Assembly: GCF_029931775.1 (NCBI RefSeq)
Contig: NC_079332.1
Coordinates: 74,501-138,500, forward strand
DNA: 64,000 nucleotides
Source: Euleptes europaea
Taxonomy: Eukaryota; Chordata; Lepidosauria; Squamata; Sphaerodactylidae
Reading direction: 5' to 3'
The translations under genes were made by a program, and so were the position numbers. Below are positions 33,400 to 50,820 of this stretch, one piece after another; position 1 is the stretch's first letter; each line of letters begins with the position of its first letter. Under the pieces are notes generated by a model. The model did not search any database. It was not told the DNA's origin and saw only the letters and a program-made list of their open reading frames with translations.

Positions 33400-34330
33400 T
33401 GCCTAGCTGTAGTCCACCAGCCAAAGAAAAGGGCACCTCTGCCCCGTGCGCGGTTGGGGAGTGGCCCGGCTGGGTGCGTCCTTCAGTCTTCCCCCTGGGG
33501 CCCACCTGAGCAAAGAGTGCCCAGCCAAGCCTCAGGACGGGGGCGCCTCCCCTCCCTGCAGGGAGCTGCAGCCCAGCCCAATGCACGGTGCCAGCAGGGC
33601 CAAGGTCGCCAGGGGAGCAAACAGGGGAGAGGAAAGGGCGGCCGGGAAAGGCTCCTGCAGGCCGTCGCCCGCCAGCCTGTTTCCGGGCAGCGGCCCCCCC
33701 GGCCGAGTCTGCCAGCCTCCCAGCCCCCCTCCTCATCACCCCAGGGGATGCCTCCGAGGAAGAGCGGCCACGCCGCCCACCAGCCCCCTCCTCCCCAGAG
33801 GAGCACAGGTGCCTGGCCGCAGCCACCCCGGGACCCCCTGGCAGGGGCTGCCTGTCTGGAGAGAGCCGCCCAGAGGGGAGGGGAGGGGAGGGGAGGGTTT
33901 TCCGAGCCGCACCTGAGCTGGAGGGGCGGGCCTGGGTCTCCCCCCCCTTTCCCTGCCCTCCGCCCGCCCACTGACCTGGAGCCCCCTTCCCCGCCTGCCG
34001 GCAGGCGCCCTCCCCCCGGCCACGCGCGCCTCCAGCCCGCGGCTCCGTCTCGCCGGACGCCTGCCTGCCTGCCTGCCTGCCTGCCGCAGCCGCTCCCCCC
34101 CACTCCCCCCCGCAGCCCTGCCCGGCTTGCCAGGAGCGTGCACGCACCCCCCCCCCTGCGCCCCGCCGGCCGCGCCCTCCTACCTGGCCGGCCGGTGGCG
34201 CGGGCGGAGGCCGGTGCAGCAGGACTGCTCGGGCGTCCAGGCGATTGCACTGGCCAACGCGCGCAGGAAAAGTGCGGCAGCCCCGGGCCTCGCCCCGGGG
34301 GTGGCGCAGAGGCATGATTGGTTGCGCACG
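33400..34330 (-). promoter_or_regulatory. CpG island and probable non-coding first exon of HEXD-like gene
   Basis: The stretch is CpG-dense, with a good minus-strand donor (GGCCAG/GTAGGA, exon end at 34184) that could splice to the acceptor in front of the start codon. It also contains a (CCTG)n run near 34059-34084 and a GGGGA-repeat near 33878-33898. The 355-441 aa open frames here have no domain. Confidence 0.5.
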
Positions 34331-34337
34331 GGGCAGA

Positions 34338-34400
34338 GGGGGGGCACTGGGGGTGGGGCAGTTGAGAATGTCCTGCACTGTGCAGGGGGTGGGGTGGGGT
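34338..34400 (+). mobile_element. CR1-type LINE 3' end fragment
   Basis: GGCAGTTGAGAATGTCCTGC and ACTGTGCAGGGGGTGGGG; partial terminus that runs into a GGGGT repeat. Confidence 0.55.
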
Positions 34401-34711
34401 GGGGTGGAGCCAGGGTCTTGCAGCCGCGGCTCAGTGCAGGGGGGGCCTCCCCTGGTGGCTGCTTCCCCCCCCCCGCTCCACCGTGCCCAGCCCCCAAACC
34501 AATACGAACACGGAGAAAGAGAGAGCCCGGATTCCAAGAGGGGGGAAGAGTGACCACACGACTGGGAAGCTGGGAATGGAGGGCTGAGCTGGCCCACCTG
34601 CCAGGGTTGTGGTGCGGGCTGTCGGTCAAAGCGCCCAGGGTTGCTATGACCTCAAGCAGATGACGCAAGGGAGGGCACCTTGGCCATCCTCTGGGAATGG
34701 AGTGGGGGGTG

Positions 34712-34805
34712 GGGGAGGCAGTTGTGAATGCCCTGCATTGTGCAGGAGGGGCTGGACTAGATGACCCTGGTGGTCCCTTCCAAGTCGATCGATTCGACGA
34801 TTAGA
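34712..34805 (+). mobile_element. CR1-type LINE 3' end
   Basis: GTGAATGCCCTGCATTGTGC and GGACTAGATGACCCTGGTGG, then GTCCCTTCCAAG and a GATTC-like terminal repeat. Confidence 0.75.
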
Positions 34806-35110
34806 TTAGCTGGGTGAGGGCCCATCTGGCCCAGCATCCTGCTTCACACAGTGGCCGGCCAGTTCCTCTGGAGGGCCAGCAACACCGCCTCCTGGCACTT
34901 CTATTTACAGGTTGACTGCCTCTGAACATGGGGGTTCCATTTGAGCCACCATGGCCGGCAGCCACAAATAGCCCTCTCTCTCCGTAGTTCTGCCTCAGCT
35001 CCCCCCTCTTAAAGCCAATCCATGCCTGTAGTCATCACTACACCCACCCTCTGGCAGCACCGGCCACGTTGTACTCCCTTGCTGGGTCAAGGAGTATTGC
35101 CTTTGCTGCT
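34806..35110 (-). mobile_element. CR1-type LINE 3'UTR
   Basis: CATCTGGCCCAGCATCCTGC, CACAGTGGCCGGCCAGTTCC and CCCCTCTTAAAGCCAATCC. This is the inverse of the family represented at 51640-51840. Confidence 0.6.
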
Positions 35111-35379
35111 TCTCAGGCTGCGGGCGGGGGGGCGGACCTTGGCACGCCTCTTGCGGGTTTTGACTGCTGCAAAATGCAATGGCGGGAAGGGGGGAAAAAC
35201 AGTCAAGGGTTTTAAAAATTAGCCCGAATACAATTATATTTCGAACACCTGCACTACACAAACCTGCCAACTCTATTTCGTCTAGATGTTTCCTTCATTA
35301 CCGGTTTGTATAAATTGCCCGCAAGGCCCGCAATTCCCATACTCTACATTCTAGGCAAGACCATGAAAGGGAAAAGCGA

Positions 35380-35584
35380 CTGGAGGCACTGCGCATGCGT
35401 CAGTTTGCCCCTTCCTACTCCAGCCCGGCAGGTGGCGCTGCTTCCCTTGCACCCCGCGCGGGAGGGGGGGATGACAGCCTAGACCGGCGGGTCCCGGCAA
35501 GGTTCCCAACGGCGCAAGCGCGCGTCGAGCTTCGCTGAGGCCGGAGTGCGCATGCGCCCTGTGCCTCTCTCCCCTTTCCAGCTG
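35380..35584 (+). promoter_or_regulatory. MLST8: MLST8 promoter and non-coding first exon
   Basis: Two near-palindromic NRF1-type sites lie at 35390-35401 (tgcgcatgcgtc) and 35547-35558 (tgcgcatgcgcc). A pyrimidine-rich stretch and a strong donor CTG/GTAAGTGAG follow at 35584/35585. The matching acceptor (gagtacag) ends at 36178, 70 bases before the MLST8 ATG. The start site itself is not determined. Confidence 0.55.
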
Positions 35585-36248
35585 GTAAGTGAGCCCTTCG
35601 GCCCCTCCCATTGGCTTCCCCTTCCCTCCCCCCCCCAACTGAGGGAACCCAAGTTATGGGGGGGACAGAGGGTTCCCCCCCTTGGAGGAGGAGATAAGGG
35701 GTGGGTGGGTGGTGCGTCTCTCTGTCTTTGCAGCAAACACTTGCAACAAAAAATATTGCTTTTGCTCCTGCGACAATTTGCATATGGCATTTTGCAAATT
35801 TTTCAAAACGTTTTTAAAGCGCTTTTGCATCTGTTCATTTATGCAGAACCCCCATTGCCAGCTTCCCAGGGGTCGGGAACTGCGTTCTGGGCAGCATTTG
35901 GGGTACTTTGCATCCATCTTGGGAAAGGGGGCGGGGCTGGGGGATGCTGGGGTGCCCCTCTCCCTCTTCTTATAAAAGAGCCCCCCACACACTCACACAC
36001 ACACATGGTTTATTCAGGGGCTGGGGATATTTCGCACAGGCTCCTCTGGTTGATTTCGGATCTCTTCGCAAAGGCAATCGTGCAAACAGTTGGGGCAGGT
36101 TTACTTCTGTGCCTTTAGAAACAATGACTACAATTCTCTGTTTCTTCCTCCTCTCCCCTCACCATTCCCGGAGTACAGAGGCTCTGGCCAAACAGGTGCA
36201 AACCCCAGACTCGAATTCCGCCCTCCTCTCACCTGAGAGGCGTGAGCC

Positions 36249-39200
36249 ATGAACACAGCCCAGGGCACAGTGGGCAGCGACCCGGTGATCCTCGCCACCG
36301 CCGGCTACGACCACACAGTCCGGTTCTGGCAGGCCCACAGCGGGATATGTACCCGAACGGTCCAGCACCAGGACTCGGTATCCTTCCAAAAGGGCCAGCA
36401 GAGCGGGGGGGGGGCTCCTAACCGCCCAGTCGTGCCATCCTTTTCCCCCAGCAATTGCCGACCAAACCTTCCTTAACCAGAGTGACCAGCAGGTGAATGC
36501 CTTGGAGATCACACCGGACCGTAGCATGATAGCAGCTGCAGGTAGGAAAAGGGTGCCAGCCATGGGGGGCGGGGGGAGAGGGACCCCATCTCCAGCAGGC
36601 CCTTCTGCACACGGCTCCTGGGAAGAGTGGGCACTGGGGGTCGCCATACTTGTCCACAACTTGACGACACTTTCCCACCACTGCCATATAGCATATCTAC
36701 GGTGGCCCAGGTCCCGGCTGTCCCTTCCAGTGGCAGGAGACTGGGGCTGGTGTTGCTCGATGAAGAGTTGGCGGACTTCTTGTCTTAAAGGCCACACCTG
36801 GGTCTCCACCCATGTGTGAAGTTGGGCTCTGGCTCTTCCTTCTTTCCAGCTGCTGTCCAAGCTGAAGACCTTAAAAGCAGGCAGAGACCTAGAGGTGTTC
36901 CCCCCTCTCTTGCCACTGGGACCCCAGATGTGGGCAATAACCTTTCCTGATTTTACAGACTTGCATGATGCAGTTCTCCTGCATCATGAGGCCCCCCTCA
37001 TTTTTGCCTCTTCCATTATTCTAGCAGGCTTTTAAAGCAATCAGTTTTTTTGGTTCCTTCTCAAAATCAATATAACGTCAAACAGAAGTCTTGTGCTAAA
37101 ATGCCACGTTCAGCAGGTGAAAAACAGCCAGAGTGTTGATAGATCAATCACTTTAAAAGGGCTTTAAAGGCTGGGGAAATCTGTGGCGCTACAAATCCAT
37201 CAGAGCAGGGGGGTTGGGGGGGACCCAGAGTGGAGCGGGATGCCCAGAGCTCCACAGAGGCCGGCCCCCCCACACTTCGGATTCCGGAGCACCGGACTGC
37301 TCTTTGATCAGAGAATTTGTAGCCTGTCCTTCAGCCCAAAGTCTCTCTCAGCACAGATCAGTCCAAACTGCCATAACAGATTGATTACAACACAGCCCCC
37401 AAGCTTTGAACAGTAACAGTTCTGTGTTCTTCTGCGTAGCAATTTGTCAGATGCACAAAATATCCCACCAAGCCGGCTTTGGGGTCCACAAAAGCTTCTG
37501 CCGGCACGCATTCACTTCATGTGCTGCCTGACCCATTCTGGTTGTTCCACCGACGCTCACGCACCCAGAAACCATTCATGTGTGTCTTTCCTCCAGGCTA
37601 CCAGCACATTCGGATGTACGACCTGAACTCCAACAACCCGAACCCAGTGATCAACTACGACGGCGTGAGCAAGAACATAACGTCCGTCGGGTTCCATGAA
37701 GACGGCCGCTGGATGTACACGGGGGGCGAAGACTGCATGGCTCGGATCTGGGACCTCAGGTGTCTCTCTTTGGCTCTGGGCCAGAGCGGGGGGTGGGGTG
37801 GGGGCTGTTCAGCCCTTGCAAAGGATGGAGGCCGAGGGTCCCCGGCTACTCTCCCGCAGCCGCTGTTGAGCAGCGATGCGGGGGAGAAGGGGGGCTGTGT
37901 CATAGTTTTCAGGAAAAGGCCAAGGGTGACTCCAGTCTGGGCTGAGTGCCGCCATCTAAGCTACTGAAAGAGACTCGGTTACGCATCCCCGCCCCAAGAG
38001 GGGGACATGGCGGCCTCACTTTTTAGCATGCTTGTTCAGACGTCAGTCCTGGCTAGTTCAGGAGGATGTGCTTCACTGCAAGAGAGTTTTAGGATTACTG
38101 CCTTTTTGGTATTTCAGATTCAATTCTGTTTTCTTCATAAAGCGAGGTGTTGTCTCTGGTTTTTTTTTTTTTTAAGGGGGTCAGAAGTATGAAGGACAAA
38201 CGGCTATGCTAGGGAAGGTGCAGGGTACAAGACAACCGTCTGTAAAAGGCCTCCCTAGAAATGCCACAGCACCAGGTGTTTATTAGAAGGGTCCCCTTAT
38301 CCTGCCCAATTTTCTTTTTTGGGCTGACCAGCCTGGAAGGTCTCTGGTGGAAGGTTTCAGAATAGCCCAGGGCCGGTGGGAGAGCATGAACAGGGTCCGT
38401 TGTGGCTCGGGCGGGAGGCATTCCTGGTGGACTGAGTGCTGCGGGCGGGGGGGGGGGGTGTTCCCTGGAGCAAAAGAAGCCGTGCCAGGGAGAGGGTGGT
38501 GCTTTCCCCCCTGAGTCGCCCCCTGTGCCCCTTCCCCTCCCAGGTCGCGCAACCTCCAGTGCCAGCGTATCTTCCAAGTGAACGCGCCCATCAACTGCGT
38601 CTGCCTGCACCCAAATCAGGTATTGTGGGGTCTCTGCTGAGCACAGCAGCCCTGCCTTTCCTTGCCAGTTCTCGGGACGGGCCCTCCATCTGCCCCCTTC
38701 CCTTCCAGGCAGAACTCATTGTGGGAGATCAGAGCGGAGCCATTCACATCTGGGACTTGAAAACAGACCACAACGAGCAGCTCATCCCGGAACCGGAAGT
38801 CTCGGTCAACTCCGTTCACATCGACCCTGATGCCAGCTACATGGCGGCCGTCAACAGCTCAGTAAGCAAGCCTGGCCCATGGGCCGGCCACCATCCGGAG
38901 AGGTCGGCTCTCTGCTCGGGAGAGTTCAGCGGGAGAGCCAGACCTTGGCCATCACTGGCAGAAGGGCTGAGACAGCCCGTTCGCTCTCCTCTTCTTCCAC
39001 CCCTCGCAGGGCAACTGTTACGTGTGGAACTTAACAGGGGGCATTGGAGACGAGGTGACCCAGCTGATCCCGAAGACCAAGATTCCCGCACACAACCGTT
39101 ACGCGCTCCAGTGCAAGTTCAGCCCAGACTCCACGTGAGCGGCCTTCAAATCTTTTTGGTTTACTCACCCCTAGGACCAGCCGAGCACCTGGGGGGCAGG

Positions 39201-40475
39201 CCGACTCCAGAGCTGCTGCCGGTCCTCTGACTGAGCTTCAGCATTCCTGTTCTGCTCTCCTGAGTTGGGGGGTGAGGGGTTGGGCTGCTGGGGCTGTCAT
39301 GCAGGCGGCCCTGATCTACTCCCCTCCTGGGGTAACCGGATGCTCTAAAATATGGCCCCTGAAGCTTAGCGGCGGATCCTTGGTGAGATGAGCAAGGAAG
39401 GAGCCCAAGGGACGCCTTGGCTGCTTTCCCTTGCAGCATGTAGCCGTGGGGTGTGTGTGTCTGTGTGTGCGGCCAGTTAGGCATACGAAGCCTGCCTGGC
39501 GTCCTGTGTGAGTCACAGAAGGATCCCAGCTGTCCAGGATGCAGAAAATGCTAGCCGGGGCTACGGTGAGAAGCTAACAACCAGGAAGTTCCTAGCTAAC
39601 ACCTGAAATAATGCATTAACTTAACTGATTGTGTTTACCGCTCAGCGTAACAAAAGCGAGGGGAACCCTTTAAGTGCTTAAGAGCCACACAAACACTTAG
39701 GGGTGCCACGCGGTTGCCTGGGGCGGGTATTGTTGGCACTGAGAAGCTGCAAGGGCACGATGCACTCTTCTCACCACAGCAAGCCCTTTGCCTGCCCTTA
39801 TGTTGCTTCCCACCTTCTCCTGCTCCAGGCTCCTGGCCACTTGTTCCGCTGACCAGACCTGCAAGATCTGGAAGACGTCCAACTTCTCCCTGATGACGGA
39901 GTTAAGCATCAAGAGCAACAACCCAGGGGAGACCTCCCGCGGCTGGATGTGGGACTGCGCTTTCTCAGGAGACTCCCAGTACATCGTCACCGGTGAGAGG
40001 GGCCAGGAAATGGGCGTGACACTGAACATGGGGTGGGGGGAGACAGCCTGGGGTACTCTGGCACTCAAAGCAGAACCCCGACAGTTGCTTTTCTCAAGTG
40101 AGCACGCGGGCACCCCTGCCCTTTGTGCTGTCCCAAGCGGCCGAGTGGGAGGCGGTTCTGGGGAACCGGCCCTCCTTCAGAAACTCCCCTCTCCTATTAA
40201 CCCTGCAAAGGAGGTCCTTCCCCTTCCCGGATTGCAGACCAGAGGGCAAAGGAGCCAAGATTGGCCAGCGAGTGAGGGAGGCAGGGACCACAGCGGCTCA
40301 CGCTTCTGCCTCTTTGGTGCCTCCTGACCTCTCTCTGCTTGCCTTCCCCTTCCCAGCCTCCTCGGATAATCTGGCCAGACTGTGGTGCGTGGAGACGGGG
40401 GAGATCAAGCGAGAGTACAGCGGCCATCAGAAGGCCGTGGTCTGCCTGGCTTTCAACGACAGCGTGCTGGGCTGA
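36249..40475 (+). CDS. MLST8: MLST8 (mTOR-associated protein, LST8 homolog)
   Basis: Eight coding exons (36249-36377, 36490-36541, 37597-37759, 38544-38619, 38709-38861, 39010-39134, 39829-39992, 40357-40475) give 326 aa, the same length as human MLST8 and nearly identical along its whole length. The start is [20 protein letters not shown] and the end [10 protein letters not shown]. The protein is a seven-bladed WD40 propeller; blades are visible from motifs such as VRFWQ, IRMYDL, ARIWDL, IHIWDL, CYVWNL, CKIWKT and ARLWCV. It binds the mTOR kinase domain in mTORC1 and mTORC2 and stabilises the kinase in nutrient and growth-factor signalling. Phase is kept at all seven junctions. It is divergent from the HEXD-like gene and convergent with BRICD5. 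Confidence 0.99.
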
Positions 40476-40767
40476 AGAGCGCCTGCGGGTGTAGCCAGGG
40501 TGGGGGCCCTCAAGAGCCAGACTTATCAGCCTGGGATGAAAACGTGGAGCCAGGATATCGCTGCCACTAACAGGACGACGAGATGGCCAGCAGAGGTTGC
40601 ACCTCTTCTCCCATGAGGGGAGGCTCTTTCTGACAGACAGACAAACAGACATCCCCAGGAATTGGCGGGGAAGTTTCATTTGCAAGTGGAGACCAAAATA
40701 GAAGCACTCTATCTGAAGGACTTGGAGGGTTGTTGTTTTTTGCTCTTTACCTGAGTTGGCCACGAAT

Positions 40768-40773
40768 AATAAA
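40768..40773 (+). terminator. MLST8: MLST8 polyadenylation signal
   Basis: AATAAA lies 293 bases after the MLST8 stop, with a second AATAAA at 40784-40789. The short 3'UTR should end near 40.8 kb. Confidence 0.75.
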
Positions 40774-41096
40774 AGATATCTGAAATAAACACCGCCTGGT
40801 GGAAGCAAGATGAAATGTATGGGGGCCTTCTCAGGAGTGCAGCGACAACAAGAAAGGCTGTGCCCAGATTCTCAGCTCCCATCAAAGCTGGGTTTTTCCC
40901 CCTTAGGAAAGGAGGAGCACCCACCTGGGCAAGAGCTCCGCAGGTTTAGAAACCAAGAAGTCAGAAATAAGCCTGAGTTCCTTTTCGAGGGTGCTCAGGG
41001 AAGCCTTTCCCTAGAAAAGCAGAGGGAGGGGGCAGGAAGCACAGCTGCAAACCCTTGTAAACCACATGAGCTGCTTCAATATCCTCATTTTGTGCT

Positions 41097-41102
41097 TTTA
41101 TT
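41097..41102 (-). terminator. BRICD5: BRICD5 polyadenylation signal
   Basis: Minus-strand AATAAA about 410 bases downstream of the BRICD5 stop. It would leave roughly 300 bases between the convergent MLST8 and BRICD5 3' ends. Confidence 0.5.
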
Positions 41103-41510
41103 TAAAATGTCACATTTGGGTAACTAACATTGTACAAAATAGTTTGTGTGTGTATTTCAAAAAGAAAAAGACTGTCGCAACACACGGTATGCATGAGTCC
41201 GACTTAACTGGCCCCTGGCTACAGCATGCAGCTAGCTCTATCCCAAGACGGTTATTTACAGGCTACAGCCAAGAAGTGAACCCCCTTCTGTAAATAAAAT
41301 GGATACACTGGTGAAGCCGCGGCAGGACTCTTTGGAGCGCGGCGGCTGCCCTTCTGGCCCAAACCAGACCCGACATTATAGGATGGGTTCGGCTTTGGGG
41401 GTGGGGCTGTTTCAGGCAGAGGCTGCGTGGGGGGCGCGAGCCAGGGAGGTCTCTCCCACTGGACTTCAAGTACCCGAGGGGGAAGAGGGGTGGTCAGGAT
41501 CCCCGGCCCC

Positions 41511-47087
<5,577 letters not shown>

Positions 47088-49065
47088 TCTTCCACTCCGG
47101 ATGCAGCCTCCTGCAGCTCCGTCCTCGGACAATGTCGAGGTTGTGCATGATCAGACAGTCCTCAGAATCCGGGGAGAAACTTGAGAATGTGCCCGTCGGG
47201 GCCAGGTAAACGGCCCACCCTGGCACTTCAGCTTGGAGAGGGACGTGTGGAGGTGAAACCTGAGCCTCCCTCGGTGGGAGGGGAAGCCAGGGGGGCTGCA
47301 GAGAGATGGTATCCTGGGTAGGGCGCTGCTTTGCCTGTCTTCCTTGGCGAGACAGCCAAGGCATTCATAGGCAACACAATCGGGGGCTTTGTGTCAGACT
47401 TCATGTGCTGGCAGTCACCCCAAGTCTGGCTGGGCCACTCTTCGGCTGAGGACGTGTAAACGTTTAGGGGAGAGGGGCAGCAGAGCTTGTACTGAGTGGA
47501 AACAGCCCACTCCCATGCGCCCCAAAGTGCAAGGCCCAAGGGCCCCTGCCATCCACACAGCCCATCTTTGGCTCCTCTCCAACACACAAGGACCACCACA
47601 ACTCTCCCTCAGCAACACCAGGGCCAGCAGGAGAGGAACGGTGGTTTTCACCTCTTAGCTGTCTGGTTTCCAAAGGTGGAGCCCATTGAAACACACGTGC
47701 CATGAGCCTGAAGGGAGGGGAGGCAGGAGACGGAGAAGGGAGACTCCTCCCGCTTTGGTACAATGAGCGGCCAGCCCTGAGAGTCCTCTCATCAAAGAGT
47801 CGACGTTTTATTAGAAAATCCCCAAACGGAGCAAGAAATCAAACTATGTGCTCTACACAGCTGTGGAGGATGCAGGTTTAAAAGGTGTTTTAACAGGGAT
47901 TTCAGCTGTTTACCGCCAAATTCAGTGGCTAGAAGGAACACAAGAAACTGGGGGGAGGGGGGACTAACCACAACTGGGAGGAAAATCCACCGTAAAGGCA
48001 GTTCAGGGAGGCCCCCCTCTCAATGCGTTTCGGATCCAGAGCATCAGAAGCTCCAGGATTGCCCTTGTTTTCAAGAAAAACCAATCCATTTTAATCCGCC
48101 ATTTGAGTTTTCGCTCTTTTTACCTTTCAGGCAACTACTGGTCACTCCTGCGAGAGAGACGCAGCTAAGGAGGAATCCGTTCCTCATCGTACAACCAAGC
48201 AAGGCCCCGGGGGGATTACGGCCCACAGGAAGGAGAGCCACACGCCGGGACCAGTTCAAGAAACCGACCAGAGACACAGCCAAGCCAGGCTGGCTCACTT
48301 GTTCCCTGGCCCGAAGGCCTCAGGAATTTCCCCGAGGAGCTTGTCCCAAGATCTGGGGCGAGGCTAAGAGGACCGCTTGTCATCAGCCTGGCTCGTGCTT
48401 TTATGAAGCGCCGGCGGTCTTTCAGTCCCCGGCTATTTGCCCTGGCAAAAGATCACACCACCTCCCTGCCCTGCTGCTTGAGACCCACTGGAAACAAAGA
48501 ATGAGGCCGCAAGAGGGAATGCTTTTATGCCGGCACCCTCCTCCGCAGGCTTCCAAATTCACACCAGCACATCTGTGCATGTCATGGCTCAAGGTTAATG
48601 CTGGGCAGATTTTGCTCTGCCAAAAAAAATCACTGTCTAAGAGCAAAATTAGAGATTTCGCTTTCTGATGTGTGATCAAATGCTGCAGTGAGAAAGCACA
48701 GCTTCTCTCAGAAAAGGACCTCAGGTTGGGGACCAAGCACAGTTGGAGCATCAGTCACAACTCCTTAAAAAAACACACACACAACCCTAATATATTATTT
48801 CGGCATCAGGGAATAGGGAAAACAGGATTCCTTTAAAAACCATTTTAATGGAATACCAGCAAAGGATTTAAAATTAAAAGATGACAAAACACCAAACGCA
48901 GTGAGACCTTATGTTTAATGCGACTCAAAGTCCCCCACCATTCATTTCCCACCAGAAGCCGCTGGGTCACCAACATGTTTTCACCAGCAGCCTCACCACA
49001 AGGTCAGAAACAGTTAAGAGAGATAAACGGGTTCTGCGTTCTGGCAAGTAGGTCTGAGCAGCAGC
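47088..49065. other. Intergenic stretch between BRICD5 start and PGP 3' end
   Basis: It should contain the BRICD5 promoter and any 5'UTR exon, but no CpG island, TATA box or convincing donor was identified. No known repeat class was recognised and no coding signal is visible. Confidence 0.55.
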
Positions 49066-49069
49066 TGAC

Positions 49070-50820
49070 AGGATTTAAACGACATTTATTATGTTCTCTA
49101 CACATTCCTGAATCTCCAAAGAATTGCATAAGCACAAGTACCAGAAAAAAAGGATGCTGTGCCATTTTCAAGTCAGTTCGGAAGGAAATAAAGTGTAGAA
49201 CAACATTTACTCTTAACAAAGAGCCTAAAGAGAAAATACTTTCTATTAGGAAACAGATTACTGGGGGAGGGGGGGGATCACTGCGCACCTTTAACACTTC
49301 CAAAGAGGTACTGTTAAAAGGAGTACAAACGTCGACACTAACTGTATCAATACAAATTACCTTCCACTGTGGACGACACTATTATTGCTACACAGAAGGG
49401 CGGCAAAGTCAGTGCACGTTTCAAGTGTCTGCGATACAAGAAGAGTCGTTGGCACACAAGGTCAACGATGTCTGGGCTACATTTGAAAGGCAGAACAAAG
49501 CGCCCTCTCTCTGCTGCCAGGAGAGGACTTGCTCCTTCTTAATCTACAGATCTTGTTTCTAGAGAAGTTACACACTTTGGCGGTTAGCGCCACAAGCAGA
49601 AAGCCACCTGGGCACCTGAAGAAGGACGATTCATCCTCCTTGCCGCAAAACTACAAAGCTGAATGGTTTCAGCCTCCCTCCCTCAGCCAGCCACTGGTGC
49701 TAAGGTGGAGCCGCAAAGGATTCTTTTCAGGTCCTCTCCCGAACCCACAAGGAAGATTTTAACGGGAAGCACCAAGCGAGTGGCTGGACTTGCTTCATCA
49801 AAACAGACTCCAAAATGGCCAGAGAGCAAAACTGCCCCTCTCTACACCAGAGAAATCCCACCAAAGGCCCAGCTGTTCCCAACACCTGCCTTGTGCCGGG
49901 TCGCTCTCTCTTGCACCCAGGACGGATGGCTTTCAGCCAGGTAAGCAAGACACATTTTGTTTTGATATTCAGCACAGCTGCAATTTTGGAGTCTCCCAAG
50001 TGTCACACTCTCCAGCCCCTTACCGAAAATGGCGTTTAGTCCTGTAGATTAAACAGGTGCTTCGGTGGTGTGTAACTTAAGAACTTGAGGAAGATCTCTA
50101 GAAATCAAGTACTTAACTCTCTCTCTCTCCTCTTCCCTCCTGGCTGATAAAACTGATGCTCAATGTATTAGAGTTAATCTTAAAAAAAACATCTGAAGTC
50201 CTTCCTAACTCTATATACATACATCTAATGTGGAGGAACACGTGACACAGACAAAATTATTAATGTTTTGCATACTAAGCAAGTGCAGTTGGGGGGGAGA
50301 GAAAGGAAGGATGACAAAACCACCAGACATACACACGTGTGTGGCTTCTTTCCCCCTGACATCACACCTGCCTGAAACTGGCCCTGAGTAAGCATCAAAA
50401 CTAAGCTTAAAATCAAGTTCTAGAGCGAATGCCCTGAAACCGCTCAATTCCCTGAATTTCCAAACAGTCGGCTACAGTTTCCACAAGAAACCGTCCCGCA
50501 AGGTGCCCGATCCTCGTTGCGCAAAACTCTACCCTGACGCTTTAACGCGGCAGACGTCCTCTGACGCTTCTGCAGCGTCTGTGAGTGGACTGGCGCAACG
50601 TGCTTCCCTCTTTGTTCCAAAGTGCATCTTTAAAGGAATTTGTAAACAGAGCACTCGAATTGAAAGTTAGGTGCTAAAAGCATCTCAAATGTGCAAGCAG
50701 CAATAATGTACATTACAGTAGCCGAGGAGAGATTCTCACCCTCAAATTGCCAAGGGGGGTGGGGGTGGGAGAAGGGGAGGGGAAATCGCTTTTTAAAAGC
50801 TGGGGATAGTTTCCCTTTAT
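49070..50820 (-). other. PGP: Probable long 3'UTR of PGP
   Basis: About 1.75 kb of AT-richer, repeat-free sequence follows the PGP stop, up to a minus-strand AATAAA at 49090-49085. It contrasts sharply with the extremely GC-rich coding exon 1. Inferred from the signal and the lack of repeats. Confidence 0.5.
49085..49090 (-). terminator. PGP: PGP polyadenylation signal (candidate)
   Basis: Minus-strand AATAAA, the first clear one I find downstream of the PGP stop codon. Confidence 0.45.

Larger units (their letters stand above)
31152..34183 (-). other. Intron between 5' non-coding exon and first coding exon of HEXD-like gene
   Basis: A clean acceptor (pyrimidine tract then TTAG) sits at 31155-31152, two bases before the start codon. 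The best partner donor is CAG/GTAGGA at 34184/34183 in the CpG island. The 3 kb between holds a Penelope-like fragment (31920-32135), an antisense CR1 tail (32335-32530), a short CA repeat near 31316-31332 and no coding signal. Confidence 0.5.
34331..35340. other. Intergenic stretch between HEXD-like and MLST8 promoters
   Basis: This is about 1 kb between two divergently transcribed genes. It is built largely of CR1-type LINE tails (34338-34400 plus, 34712-34805 plus, 34806-35110 minus) with a GGGGT repeat near 34388-34407. I see nothing else. Confidence 0.6.

Noticed and set aside
33272-34597. 441-aa open frame in a CpG island
   Set aside because: It is GC-rich and low in complexity, and it spans a CR1 fragment; the island is better explained as a promoter.
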